Below are positions 6,238 to 14,031 of a stretch of 17,275 bases of DNA, piece by piece. Made by a program: the position numbers and the translations under genes. Source of the DNA: DAOTEJ01 sp035454085 (lineage in GTDB: Bacteria > Pseudomonadota > Gammaproteobacteria > Burkholderiales > Burkholderiaceae_F); contig DAOTEJ010000059.1 of assembly GCA_035454085.1 (NCBI GenBank), forward strand, positions 1 to 17,275, read 5' to 3'. Within the stretch, counting starts at the first letter, position 1. The number at the start of each line of letters is the position of its first letter. Under the pieces are notes generated by a model that did not search any database, was not told the DNA's origin, and saw only the letters and a program-made list of their open reading frames with translations.

Positions 6238-7086
6238 CTAGCCGGGTCCCGTGGCGATCGGCCGGGCGGGATCGGCAATCCACTCGCTCCACGAACCCGG
6301 ATACAGCGCGGCGCCGGCGAGCCCCGCGTGTTCCATCGCCAGCAGGTGGTGGCAGGCGGTCACGCCCGAGCCGCATTGCGCGATCAGTTGCGCAGGCGAG
6401 CGGCCGCCGAGCAGCGCCTCGAACTCGGCGCGCAGTTGCGCCGCCGGCTTGAAGCGCGCGTCGGGCGCGAGGTTCTCGCCCCAGAAGCGATTGACGGCGC
6501 CAGGAATGTGACCGGCCACCGGGTCGATGGGTTCGACGCGGCCCTCGTAGCGCTCGGCGGTGCGCGCGTCGAGCACCAGCCGCGCCGGCTCGTCCAGCAC
6601 GCTCATCAAGGTGGCGGCGTCCACGCTGGGCGCGAGCGGGTTGCCGGGCACGAAGTCGCCGCGCAGGCGGTCCGGGGCTTCCTGGCTCACCCAGCCTCCG
6701 GCCGCCAGCCAGGCGGGGTAGCCGCCGTCGAGCACGGCCACGGCCTCGTGCCCCAGCCAGCGCGCCAGCCACCACAGACGGCCGGCGAACTGGCCGCCGT
6801 GCGCGTCGTAGGCAACGATCTGCGTGTCGCGACGCACGCCCCAGTCGCGCAGCCGCTCGACCAGCGCCTCGCGGGCCGGCGGTGGATGGCGCCCGTTGCG
6901 GCCAGTCTTGGGGCCCGACAGATCGCGGTCGATGTGCGCGTGGAACGCATTGGGCAGGTGGCCCGCGGCGTAGGCGGCGGGGCCGGCCGCCGGGTCGGCC
7001 AGGTCGTGGCGCACGTCGAGCACGACCCAGGTGGCGTCGAGCAGGTGGTCGCTCAGGGTGGCGGCGTCGATCAGGGTGCGGTGCAT
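6238..7086 (-). CDS. sseA: 3-mercaptopyruvate sulfurtransferase
   Basis: 282 residues, the usual length for a tandem-rhodanese sulfurtransferase. The inactive first rhodanese domain covers about residues 5-130 (VVLDVRHDL, YAAGHLPNAFHAHID, VLDGG-PAW). The second covers about 155-275, with the persulfide-carrying Cys238 in CGSGVTAC. The CGSGV[TS]A loop marks mercaptopyruvate sulfurtransferase, as opposed to CRKGVTA in thiosulfate sulfurtransferases. The C-terminal YPGSWSEWIADPARPI is also typical. It transfers sulfur from 3-mercaptopyruvate, a cysteine breakdown product, to thiol acceptors or cyanide. The ATG lies 3 bases after the stop of the upstream DMT transporter gene, so the two are co-transcribed and probably translationally coupled. 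It converges on the ZIP gene, with 50 bp between their stops. Confidence 0.9.
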   Translation of the reverse strand: MHRTLIDAATLSDHLLDATWVVLDVRHDLADPAAGPAAYAAGHLPNAFHAHIDRDLSGPKTGRNGRHPPPAREALVERLRDWGVRRDTQIVAYDAHGGQFAGRLWWLARWLGHEAVAVLDGGYPAWLAAGGWVSQEAPDRLRGDFVPGNPLAPSVDAATLMSVLDEPARLVLDARTAERYEGRVEPIDPVAGHIPGAVNRFWGENLAPDARFKPAAQLRAEFEALLGGRSPAQLIAQCGSGVTACHHLLAMEHAGLAGAALYPGSWSEWIADPARPIATGPG

Positions 7087-7089
7087 GGT

Positions 7090-7977
7090 TCAGGCGTCGG
7101 TGGTGGCCAGGGCGGCGCGTTCGCGCGCGGCGGCACGGGAGCTCAGGACGGTGGCGGCCACGCCGCTCACCACGATGATGCCGATGCCCGCCCAGCCGCT
7201 GGGCGGCAGGGTGTCGCCGAACACCAGCACGCCCAGTCCCGAGGCAAACACAATGGCCGAATACTGAAGGGCGGCGGCGAGCAAGGTACTGCCCTTGCCA
7301 AAGGCGCGTGTCATGGCGAGCTGGGCGGTGGTGGCGAACAGCGCCACGCCGAACAGCAGCAGCAGGCCGCGTGGCGAGTGCGGCGCGAAGCCCGTGAAGA
7401 GCGTGCCGGCCAGACCGAGCACCGCCCCCGCGAGCGAGAAGTAGAACACCGTGCGCCACTCGGGCTCGTGCAGGCGGCCAAGCTCGCGCACGTGCCAGTA
7501 GGCGATCGCCGAGAGCACGCCCGAGGCCAGGCCGCCGAGTGCCGCCCAGGTCTGGCCCTCGTGCACGCTAGGGCTCAGCGCCAGCACCACGCCCACGAAG
7601 CCCAGGCCCACCGCAGCCGCCAGGCGCCAGTCGACGCGCTGCCCCGCGGCGAGCGCCGCGCCGGCGGTGAAGGCGGCAAGGAAGAGCGGCGAGGTGTAGT
7701 TCAGCGTCATCGCGGTGCCCAGCGGCATCACCGTGGTGGCGTAAAACCACAGCGTGAGGGAGGCCGTGCCCACCACGCCGCGGCGCAGGTGCATCCAGGC
7801 CAGCGTGGTGCGCAGGCTGCCGCCGCGCAGGCGCGCGAACAGCAGCAGCCCTGCCGCGCCGAGCGCGCAGCGGTAGAAGACGATCTCGGGAACGGAGTAC
7901 AGGCTGCCGGCGAGCTTCACGCACAGGCCCATCAGGGCAAAGAGCGCGGCCGCCACCAGCATCCACAGCGATTGCAT
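7090..7977 (-). CDS. DMT-superfamily (EamA) transporter
   Basis: 295 residues from the ATG at 7975-7977, giving an N-terminus MQSLWMLVAAALFALMGLCV that goes straight into the first membrane helix, as in related EamA proteins. An ATG 9 bases upstream (7984-7986) and a longer open frame to 8067 exist. The longer one would overlap the divergent promoter region and add a charged, non-homologous tail, so I reject it. About ten hydrophobic segments and two EamA repeats are visible, e.g. PEIVFYRCALGAAGLLL in the first half and PSGWAGIGIIVVSGVAATVL near the end. Proteins of this group export metabolites or amino acids; the substrate is unknown. sseA follows after 3 bases. No ribosome binding site is visible; a TACAAT just upstream suggests a leaderless or very short 5' end. 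Confidence 0.85.
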   Translation of the reverse strand: MQSLWMLVAAALFALMGLCVKLAGSLYSVPEIVFYRCALGAAGLLLFARLRGGSLRTTLAWMHLRRGVVGTASLTLWFYATTVMPLGTAMTLNYTSPLFLAAFTAGAALAAGQRVDWRLAAAVGLGFVGVVLALSPSVHEGQTWAALGGLASGVLSAIAYWHVRELGRLHEPEWRTVFYFSLAGAVLGLAGTLFTGFAPHSPRGLLLLFGVALFATTAQLAMTRAFGKGSTLLAAALQYSAIVFASGLGVLVFGDTLPPSGWAGIGIIVVSGVAATVLSSRAAARERAALATTDA

Positions 7978-7984
7978 GTGCGGC

Positions 7985-7990
7985 ATTGTA
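7985..7990 (-). promoter_or_regulatory. Possible -10 element for the DMT transporter-sseA unit
   Basis: TACAAT on the minus strand matches the -10 consensus at 5 of 6 positions. Its last base is 7 bases before the first base of the plus-strand position 7978, next to the A of the ATG at 7977. Transcription from here would start at or within one base of the start codon. No good -35 is visible. Confidence 0.35.
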
Positions 7991-8027
7991 GAGGCGTGCC
8001 TCGCACGAGCCGGTGTGCCGCCGGGTC

Positions 8028-8033
8028 TAGAAT
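8028..8033 (+). promoter_or_regulatory. Possible -10 element for xseB-ispA-dxs
   Basis: TAGAAT matches the -10 consensus at 5 of 6 positions and lies 39 bases before the xseB start codon, giving a predicted 5' leader of about 33 bases. It is in the divergent gap shared with the DMT transporter promoter. The -35 region is weak. Confidence 0.4.
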
Positions 8034-8072
8034 CCGGGCCTTCTTGACGAGTCACGCCGCGAGCCAAGCCTG

Positions 8073-8327
8073 ATGGCCAAGTCCACCGCTCCCAAGCCCG
8101 TCGCCGAGCTCAGTTTCGAGCAGGCGCTCGACGAGCTCGACGTCCTGGTGCGCAAGATGGAGTCGGGCGAACTCGCGCTCGACGAATCGATCGTCGCCTA
8201 TCGGCGCGGGGCCGAGCTGGCGCGCCACTGCCAGGCCAAGCTCGGCGCGGCCGAGGCCGAGATCCGCGTGCTCGAAGGCGAGCTGCTCAAGCCGCTCGAC
8301 CCGGCCAGCCTGCGAGGCAGCGAGTGA
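8073..8327 (+). CDS. xseB: Exodeoxyribonuclease VII small subunit
   Basis: 84 residues, about the family's usual length. The conserved helix pair is clear: LSFEQALDELDVLVRKMESG (about residues 13-32), then ELALDESIVAYRRGAELARHCQAKL, ending in EIRVLEG. XseB forms long helical arms on XseA, and the complex degrades single-stranded DNA into short oligonucleotides in repair. xseA is not in this window. The TGA stop (8325-8327) overlaps the GTG start of ispA (8324-8326), so translation is coupled. The xseB-ispA-dxs order is the standard one in proteobacteria. Confidence 0.95.
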   Translation: MAKSTAPKPVAELSFEQALDELDVLVRKMESGELALDESIVAYRRGAELARHCQAKLGAAEAEIRVLEGELLKPLDPASLRGSE

Positions 8328-9265
8328 GTGTGGCCCTGGCCGCGACCAGCGTGTCCCCGGCTGACTTCGAGGCGTGGATGAGCGCGCGGCTCGCTCACTT
8401 CGAACGGCTGGCCGAGGCCGCGCTGCCGGCCGCGACGCGCGCGCCGCAGCGCCTGCACGAGGCGATGCGCTACGCCGTGCTCGACGGCGGCAAGCGCGTC
8501 CGTCCGCTGCTGGTGTACGCCGCGGCCGAGCTTGCCGGCGCGGCGCCGCAGGCGGCGGATTGCGCGGCGCTGGCCGTGGAGTACGTGCACGTGTACTCGC
8601 TCGCCCACGACGACCTGCCTTGCATGGACGACGACGTGCTGCGCCGGGGCAAGCCCACCCTGCATGTGGCCTTCGACGAAGCCACCGCGATGCTGGCGGG
8701 CGATGCCTTGCAGGCCGAGGCCTTTCGCCTGCTGGCCGAGGCCCCGCTGCCGGACGGATCGGTGCGCGAGCTGATGCGCGCGCTGGCCCGCGCCGCGTCA
8801 ACCGAAGGCATGTGCGGCGGTCAGGCGATCGACCTGGCGGCGGTGGGGCACGAACTGTCGCTGCCCGAACTGGAGCAGATGCACCGCATGAAGACCGGCG
8901 CCCTGCTCGCCGCGGCGGTGCGCATGGGCGCGCTGTGCGCGCCGGCCGCGTCACTCGATGCTGCCCGCTGGCGCCTGCTGGACAGCTACGCCGCGGCGCT
9001 GGGCCTGGCCTTTCAGATCGTCGACGACCTGCTCGACGTCGAGGCGAGTTCCGCCGCGCTGGGCAAGACCGCGGGCAAGGACGCGGCCCAGAACAAGCCC
9101 ACCTACGTCTCGGCACTGGGTCTTTCGGGGGCGCGGGCGCGGGCCGTCGAGCTCCATGCCCAGGCCCATGCCGCGCTCGACGCCCTGGAAGGCGAGGGTG
9201 CATTTCGCGGTCGCACCCTGCGTCTGAGACAATTGGCCGATTTCATCGTCCTGCGCTCGCACTGA
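8324..9265 (+). CDS. ispA: Farnesyl diphosphate synthase (geranyltranstransferase)
   Basis: 313 residues from the GTG at 8324, which overlaps the xseB stop. All polyprenyl synthase landmarks are present: GGKRVRP at 55-61, the first Asp-rich motif DDLPCMD (Asp96, Asp97, Asp102) with the two extra residues typical of bacterial farnesyl diphosphate synthases, GGQAID at 165-170, and the second Asp-rich motif DDLLD (234-238). A lysine-rich KTAGKD follows at 248-253. The enzyme condenses isopentenyl diphosphate with dimethylallyl and geranyl diphosphate to make C15 farnesyl diphosphate for undecaprenol, ubiquinone and haem O. It follows xseB and precedes dxs by 34 bases, linking C15 formation with the first step of precursor synthesis in one operon. 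Confidence 0.94.
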   Translation: MSVALAATSVSPADFEAWMSARLAHFERLAEAALPAATRAPQRLHEAMRYAVLDGGKRVRPLLVYAAAELAGAAPQAADCAALAVEYVHVYSLAHDDLPCMDDDVLRRGKPTLHVAFDEATAMLAGDALQAEAFRLLAEAPLPDGSVRELMRALARAASTEGMCGGQAIDLAAVGHELSLPELEQMHRMKTGALLAAAVRMGALCAPAASLDAARWRLLDSYAAALGLAFQIVDDLLDVEASSAALGKTAGKDAAQNKPTYVSALGLSGARARAVELHAQAHAALDALEGEGAFRGRTLRLRQLADFIVLRSH

Positions 9266-9299
9266 GGCCCGCGCGGTTTCGCGCCTGACGCTGCTGCCC

Positions 9300-11201
9300 A
9301 TGCCCGACCTGCTCACCACCATCAACGACCCGGCGGACCTGCGTCGGCTCGACCGCTCCCAGCTCAAGCAGCTGGCCATCGAGCTGCGCGCCTGCGTGCT
9401 CGACTCGGTGTCCAAGACCGGCGGGCACCTCTCGTCGAACCTGGGCACGGTGGAGTTGACCATCGCCTTGCATGCGGTGTTCGACACCCCCGAGGACCGC
9501 ATCGTGTGGGACGTGGGCCACCAGACCTACCCCCACAAGATCCTCACCGGGCGGCGCGAGGGCATGAAGACCCTGCGCCAGTACGGGGGCATGTCGGGCT
9601 TCCCGCGGCGCGACGAGAGCCTCTACGACACTTTCGGCACGGCGCATTCCTCGACCTCGATCTCGGCGGCGCTGGGCATGGCGGTGGCGGCGCGCAACCA
9701 GGGCAAGACCCAGCGCCAGCACATCGCGGTGATCGGCGACGGCGCGATGAGCGCGGGCATGGCCTTCGAGGCGCTGAACAACGCCGGGGTCACCGAGGGC
9801 GTGCGCCTGCTGGTGATCCTCAACGACAACGACATGTCGATCTCGCCCCCGGTGGGCGCGCTCAACCAGTATTTCGCGCGACTCATGAGCGGGCGCTTCT
9901 ACGCCGCGGCCAAGAACGTGGGCAAGCAGATGCTCAGGCCGGTGCCGCCGCTGCTCGAGCTCGCGCGCAAGTTCGAGGAGCACGCCAAGGGCATGGTCGT
10001 GCCGGGCACGCTGTTCGAGGAGTTCGGCTTCAACTACATCGGCCCGATCGACGGGCACGACCTCGACGCGCTGATCCCCACGCTCACCAACCTCAAGCAG
10101 CTGCCCGGCCTGCAGTTCCTGCACGTGGTCACGAAGAAGGGCCAGGGCTACAAGCTGGCCGAGGCCGACCCGGTGAACTACCACGGCCCGGGCAAGTTCG
10201 ATCCCGCCGTGGGCCTGGTCAAGCCCGCCACCCCACCCAAGCCCGCCTACACCAAGATCTTCGGCGACTGGCTGTGCGACATCGCCGCGCGCGACGCGCG
10301 GGTGGTGGGCATCACGCCGGCGATGCGCGAGGGCTCGGGCCTGGTGCGCTTCGAGAAGGAGTTTCCGGGGCGCTACTTCGACGTGGCCATCGCCGAGCAG
10401 CACGCAGTGACCTTTGCCGCGGGCCTCGCGTGCGAGGGCATGAAGCCGGTGGTGGCGATCTACTCGACCTTCCTGCAGCGCGCCTACGACCAGCTGATCC
10501 ACGACGTGGCGATCCAGAACCTGCCGGTGGTCTTCGCGCTCGACCGCGGCGGCCTGGTGGGCCAGGACGGCGCGACGCACCACGGCGCCTTCGATCTGGC
10601 CTATCTGCGCTGCATCCCGAACCTGGTGGTCATGGCGCCGTCCAACGAGGACGAGTGTCGCCAGATGCTCTACACCGCCCACACCCTGGATGGACCCTCG
10701 GCCGTGCGCTACCCGCGCGGCACCGGGCCGGGCGTCGAGATCCAGGCAGAGATGGCGGCGCTGCCCGTTGGCCGGGGCGAGGTGCTGCGCGCGAGCGCCG
10801 CGGCGCCCGGGCGGCGCATCGCCATCCTGGCCTTCGGGTCCATGGTCACGCCGGCGCTGGCGGTGGGGCAGGAGCTCGACGCGAGCGTGGCCAACATGCG
10901 CTTCGTCAAGCCGGTGGACGCGCAACTCGTGGCGGAACTGGCCAGCAGTCACGACGCGCTCGTGACCGTCGAGGAAGGCGTGATCATGGGCGGCGCGGGC
11001 AGCGCCTGCGTCGAGGCCCTGCTCGCCGCCGGGATCGAGCGGCCCGTGCTGCAACTCGGGCTGCCGGATCGCTTCGTCGATCACGGCGATCCTGCGCTGC
11101 TGCTCAAGGAGTGCGGTCTGGATGCCGCGGGCATCCGCAGCGCCATCGCGCAGCGCTTTGCCCCGCTGCTGGCCCCCGGCCGCGTGAAGTCCGCCGCCTA
11201 G
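9300..11201 (+). CDS. dxs: 1-deoxy-D-xylulose-5-phosphate synthase
   Basis: 633 residues, full family length. Domain I has HLSSNLGTVELT (His43), WDVGHQTYPHKILTGR, and the thiamine diphosphate/Mg motif GDGAMSAGMAFEALN (146-160) continuing to NDNDMSIS. Domain II has the catalytic Glu366 in AEQHAVTFAAGLA and DRGGLVGQDGATHHG, which is diagnostic for DXS among transketolases. The enzyme joins pyruvate and glyceraldehyde 3-phosphate, the committed step of the MEP isoprenoid pathway, and also feeds thiamine and pyridoxal synthesis. The ATG at 9300 follows ispA by 34 bases with no strong ribosome binding site. A glutamine amidotransferase gene starts 11 bases after the stop. Confidence 0.96.
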   Translation: MPDLLTTINDPADLRRLDRSQLKQLAIELRACVLDSVSKTGGHLSSNLGTVELTIALHAVFDTPEDRIVWDVGHQTYPHKILTGRREGMKTLRQYGGMSGFPRRDESLYDTFGTAHSSTSISAALGMAVAARNQGKTQRQHIAVIGDGAMSAGMAFEALNNAGVTEGVRLLVILNDNDMSISPPVGALNQYFARLMSGRFYAAAKNVGKQMLRPVPPLLELARKFEEHAKGMVVPGTLFEEFGFNYIGPIDGHDLDALIPTLTNLKQLPGLQFLHVVTKKGQGYKLAEADPVNYHGPGKFDPAVGLVKPATPPKPAYTKIFGDWLCDIAARDARVVGITPAMREGSGLVRFEKEFPGRYFDVAIAEQHAVTFAAGLACEGMKPVVAIYSTFLQRAYDQLIHDVAIQNLPVVFALDRGGLVGQDGATHHGAFDLAYLRCIPNLVVMAPSNEDECRQMLYTAHTLDGPSAVRYPRGTGPGVEIQAEMAALPVGRGEVLRASAAAPGRRIAILAFGSMVTPALAVGQELDASVANMRFVKPVDAQLVAELASSHDALVTVEEGVIMGGAGSACVEALLAAGIERPVLQLGLPDRFVDHGDPALLLKECGLDAAGIRSAIAQRFAPLLAPGRVKSAA

Positions 11202-11212
11202 GCACTCGCGCC

Positions 11213-11953
11213 ATGCGCCCGGTGCTCATTGTCCAGCACCAGGCCGACGTCGCGCCCGGGCGCTTCGCCCTGTGGCTCGCGGCGCGCGGCCTGCCCTACG
11301 AGACCGTGCGCATCCATGCGGGTGACGCCGTGCCCGCCACTGCCGCGGGCTACTCGGGCTTGTGCTTCATGGGCGGCGAAATGAGCGTCAACGATCCGCT
11401 GCCGTGGATCGCGCAGGAGCTGGCGCTGATCCGCGACGCCGATGCGCGCGGCATTGCGGTGATCGGCCACTGCCTGGGCGGACAGTTGCTGGCCAAGGCG
11501 CTGGGCGGCGAGGTGAGGCGGCACCGGCTCAAGGAGATCGGCTGGGGCCGCGTGCTGCCCGCCGACGACGCGCTGGCCCGCGACTGGCTGGGCGAGCCGG
11601 CGGGCGAGGTCGAGGTCTTCCAGTGGCACGGCGACGCCTTCGACCTGCCGCCGGGCGCACGCCAGTTGTGCACCAACGCGTGGTGCACCCACCAGGCCTT
11701 CGTGGTGCAGCGCGCGGACTGCGCCCATCTGGGCATGCAGTTCCACATCGAGATGACCCCGGATCTGGTGCGCCTGTGGAGCGGCAAGTCGTCGAGTCAG
11801 GACGAGATCGAGGCCGAGCGCCGCGCCACGGGCGGACCGGCGGTGCAGTCGCCGGCCGAGCAGTGCGCCGATCTCGAGGCGCGTTGCGCGCGGATGGGCA
11901 AGGTGGCCGAGCGCCTCTACGAGCGCTGGGCTCGGGGCCTGCGGCTCGCCTAG
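11213..11953 (+). CDS. Class I (type 1) glutamine amidotransferase-like protein
   Basis: 246 residues from the ATG at 11213-11215. The open frame extends far upstream inside dxs, but only as an overlapping shadow. The fold carries the complete triad of class I glutamine amidotransferases: Cys87 in the nucleophile elbow GHCLGGQLLA, and His178 and Glu180 in MQFHIEMTPD. There is no synthetase domain, so it is a stand-alone amidotransferase or peptidase-like hydrolase, similar to YP-type 'GMP synthase-like glutamine amidotransferases'. Some relatives act on gamma-glutamyl compounds. It lies 11 bases after dxs and is probably the last gene of the xseB operon, which is not an obvious functional link. 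Its TAG stop overlaps the TAG stop of the convergent gene in a shared CTAG. Confidence 0.88.
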   Translation: MRPVLIVQHQADVAPGRFALWLAARGLPYETVRIHAGDAVPATAAGYSGLCFMGGEMSVNDPLPWIAQELALIRDADARGIAVIGHCLGGQLLAKALGGEVRRHRLKEIGWGRVLPADDALARDWLGEPAGEVEVFQWHGDAFDLPPGARQLCTNAWCTHQAFVVQRADCAHLGMQFHIEMTPDLVRLWSGKSSSQDEIEAERRATGGPAVQSPAEQCADLEARCARMGKVAERLYERWARGLRLA

Positions 11954-12282
11954 CGGCGGAAGCCGCCGTCCCAGGGATCGCCGCTGGCCGTGCGTGGCTG
12001 GGTGGGCAGGCGCACGCTGGCGCCGCTGGCCGGCCAGAGGCGGCGGTGAATCTGGGTGAGCACCATCAGATCCGACAGGGCGTCGGGGTGCAGGCGCAGG
12101 GCAGGGCCCTCGCCGGACCACAGGCGGTCGAAGTAGAGATTCATCTCCGCGTGGCCCCAAAGCAGCTGGACGGCGCGGGCGATCTCGGGGTGGTGGGACT
12201 CCAGGCCGCTGGGAGCGACCGCCTCGCGTGAAGGCTGGCGTGGCTGGAAGTAGTCGTACGCGGCGAGGCGAGCGCTTTGCAT
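11950..12282 (-). CDS. Hypothetical protein, 110 residues
   Basis: I do not recognise this gene. From the ATG at 12280-12282 it encodes 110 residues starting MQSARLAAYDYFQPRQ. A TTG- or GTG-type start further up (to 12342) would add a 20-residue tail. It has no signal peptide or membrane segment. The middle (HHPEIARAVQLLWGHAEMNLYFDRLW) looks helical and is rich in His, Leu and Trp; the end is proline- and glycine-rich (LPTQPRTASGDPWDGGFRR). Codon use matches its neighbours, which with the tight convergent overlap supports it as a real gene. The ribosome binding site is weak (AGGGTGG about 8 bases upstream). It probably is a small soluble protein conserved in relatives, but no function can be given. 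Confidence 0.6.
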   Translation of the reverse strand: MQSARLAAYDYFQPRQPSREAVAPSGLESHHPEIARAVQLLWGHAEMNLYFDRLWSGEGPALRLHPDALSDLMVLTQIHRRLWPASGASVRLPTQPRTASGDPWDGGFRR

Positions 12283-12436
12283 GGGGCGCCACCCTAAGGC
12301 TAATCCGAACGGATGACAAGGCGGGATGTGCCGCGCGGCCACAACCCGCGGACCGGTGGGCAGCGCCGGCCGCCCGGTGGTGTGCGGCGCACTCGCGCAG
12401 CGCGCAGCGATGCGCTGACTACCGGTGGCGTCCGAC

Positions 12437-12928
12437 TCAGTCGCGGAAATTCTCGAAGCCCAGCGGCACGTCCTTGACCTGGGCGCGCAGCAGCGCGATG
12501 CCAGCCTGCAAGGCGTCCTTCTTGGCGCCCTGCACGCGCACCACGTCGCCCTGGATGCCGGCCGTGAGCTTGAGCGCCTTGGCGTCCTTGACCGTCTGCA
12601 CGATCTGCTTGGCGAGCGTCTGCTCGATGCCGTTGCGCACCTTGACCAGCAGCTTGAGCTTGTCGCCCCCGATCTTCTCGGGCTTGCCGCCCAGATCCAG
12701 GAAGCGCACGTCCACCTGGCGTTTGGCGAGCTTGGCGAGCAGCACGTCGCGCACCTGGCCGAGCTTGAAGTCGTCGTCGGCGTACAGCGTGAGTTCGAAG
12801 TCCTTCAGTTCGACGCGGCTGTCCGAGCCCTTGAAGTCGAAGCGGTTGGCGATCTCCTTGCTGGCCTGGTCGACCGCGTTGCGGATCTCGATGGGATCGG
12901 GCTTGCAGACGACGTCGAAGGAGGGCAT
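12437..12928 (-). CDS. yajQ: YajQ family nucleotide-binding protein
   Basis: 163 residues, the standard length of the family. The start MPSFDVVCKPDPIEIRNAVDQASKEIANRFDFKG is the highly conserved YajQ N-terminus, and IQGDVVRVQGAKKDALQAGIALLR is the conserved second half, giving two similar alpha/beta domains. E. coli YajQ binds nucleotides, and homologues in Xanthomonas and others bind cyclic di-GMP and act with a LysR-type regulator in virulence control. Which role applies here is not visible. The ATG at 12926-12928 has a clear GGAG about 8 bases upstream. The gene stands alone, divergent from murB, with 57 bp between the start codons. Confidence 0.94.
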   Translation of the reverse strand: MPSFDVVCKPDPIEIRNAVDQASKEIANRFDFKGSDSRVELKDFELTLYADDDFKLGQVRDVLLAKLAKRQVDVRFLDLGGKPEKIGGDKLKLLVKVRNGIEQTLAKQIVQTVKDAKALKLTAGIQGDVVRVQGAKKDALQAGIALLRAQVKDVPLGFENFRD

Positions 12929-12973
12929 GGAAGCTCCGGAGCAGGGCAGGGGCGGCGGATTCTAGCGAGCGGC

Positions 12974-12979
12974 GATAAT
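12974..12979 (+). promoter_or_regulatory. Possible -10 element giving a leaderless murB mRNA
   Basis: GATAAT matches the -10 consensus at 5 of 6 positions. Its last base is exactly 7 bases before the A of the murB ATG (12986), which is the normal distance to a transcription start. No ribosome binding site lies in between, and no good -35 is seen upstream. Confidence 0.45.
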
Positions 12980-12985
12980 CGGCCC

Positions 12986-14008
12986 ATGCAACTGCCCCTC
13001 GAACGCGACGCGAGCCTGCGGCCCCACAACACCTTCGCAGTGGAGGCGCGCGCCGCCTGGCTGGCGCGCATCGATTCGGTCGACGCCCTGCGCGCCGTGC
13101 TGGCCGACGAGCGAGTGCGCGACCTGCCGCGCCTGGTGATCGGCGGCGGCTCGAACCTGCTGCTCACGCGCGACTTCCCGGGCCTGGTGCTGCTCATCGG
13201 GATTCCTGGCCTCGAGCGCGCGGGCGAGACCGAGGACGCGTGGATCGTGCGGGTGGGCGCCGGCGAACCCTGGCACGCCACGGTGGAGCGCCTGCTCGCG
13301 CTGGACCTGCCGGGGCTGGAGAACCTGGCGCTGATCCCCGGCACCGTGGGCGCGGCGCCGATCCAGAACATCGGGGCCTATGGGCTCGAGCTTGCCGAGC
13401 GCCTGCATGCCGTCGAGGTGCTGGATCTGGAAAGTGGCGCGCTGCGCAGCTTGACGCCGCAGGAGTGCGACTTCGGCTACCGCGACAGCGCCTTCAAGCG
13501 TGCGCTCGCCGGGCGGGTGGTGATCACTGCCGTGAGCTTCGCGCTGCCCAAGCGCTGGCAGCCGGTGGCGGGCTACGCCGAGCTTGCCGCGGAGCTTCGG
13601 GCGCGCGGCGCCGAGACGCCCGCGCCGCGTGACGTGTTCGACGCGGTGGTGGCGATCCGCTCGCGCAAGCTGCCTGATCCCGCGCGCATCGGCAACGCGG
13701 GCAGCTTCTTCAAGAATCCCATCGTCAGCCACGAGCAGCGTCAGGTGATCGCCGCGCACCATCCGGCGCTGGTGGCCTACCCGCTCGCAGGGCAGCGCTA
13801 CAAGCTCGCTGCCGGCTGGCTGATCGAGGCCGCGGGCCTCAAGGGCGCCACCCGTGGCCAAGCGGGTGTGTACGAGCGCCAGGCCCTGGTGCTGGTCAAT
13901 CGCGGAGGGGCCACGGGCGCCGAGATCCTGCAGCTCGCGCGCGAGGTGCAGGACACGGTGCAGGCGCGCTTTGGCGTGAAGCTCGAGCCCGAGCCGGTGA
14001 TCGTCTAG
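12986..14008 (+). CDS. murB: UDP-N-acetylenolpyruvoylglucosamine reductase
   Basis: 340 residues from the ATG at 12986 (E. coli MurB has 342). The frame is open upstream to 12425, but that part is antisense to yajQ and not homologous. The FAD-binding region shows LVIGGGSNLLLT (50-61) and IPGTVGAAPIQNIGAYG (117-133). Catalytic residues are Arg166 in CDFGYRDSAFK, the proton-donating Ser240 in GNAGSFFKNP, and a C-terminal Glu in EPEPVIV. The YRDS-F and C-terminal extension mark the type I enzyme. It reduces UDP-GlcNAc-enolpyruvate to UDP-MurNAc with NADPH, the second committed step of peptidoglycan synthesis. No ribosome binding site is visible; a -10-like hexamer 7 bases upstream suggests a leaderless mRNA. 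It converges on alkB with 23 bp between stops. Confidence 0.94.
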   Translation: MQLPLERDASLRPHNTFAVEARAAWLARIDSVDALRAVLADERVRDLPRLVIGGGSNLLLTRDFPGLVLLIGIPGLERAGETEDAWIVRVGAGEPWHATVERLLALDLPGLENLALIPGTVGAAPIQNIGAYGLELAERLHAVEVLDLESGALRSLTPQECDFGYRDSAFKRALAGRVVITAVSFALPKRWQPVAGYAELAAELRARGAETPAPRDVFDAVVAIRSRKLPDPARIGNAGSFFKNPIVSHEQRQVIAAHHPALVAYPLAGQRYKLAAGWLIEAAGLKGATRGQAGVYERQALVLVNRGGATGAEILQLAREVQDTVQARFGVKLEPEPVIV

Positions 14009-14031
14009 CACCCGCAGGCGTGTCGCGCCGC

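Noticed and set aside
5375..7459. Minus-strand open frame of 694 codons antisense to the ZIP gene and out of frame with sseA
   Set aside because: Same character as above: repetitive Arg/His composition and overlap with confident genes.
5521..8073. Long plus-strand open frame of 850 codons across the ZIP, sseA and DMT genes
   Set aside because: It crosses three well-supported genes on both strands, its translation is Arg/Gly/Ala/His-rich low-complexity sequence, and it has no recognisable domain. It is a GC-rich shadow frame.
9243..11084. Minus-strand open frame of 613 codons antisense to dxs
   Set aside because: dxs is unambiguous, and the antisense product is His/Arg/Val-rich without motifs.
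12351..12429. Repeated ACCGGTGG/CCCGGTGG octamers and a 6-bp hairpin (12398-12417) downstream of yajQ
   Set aside because: The copies are short, irregularly spaced and compatible with local GC composition; the hairpin has no T tract. Not enough for a repeat array or terminator call.
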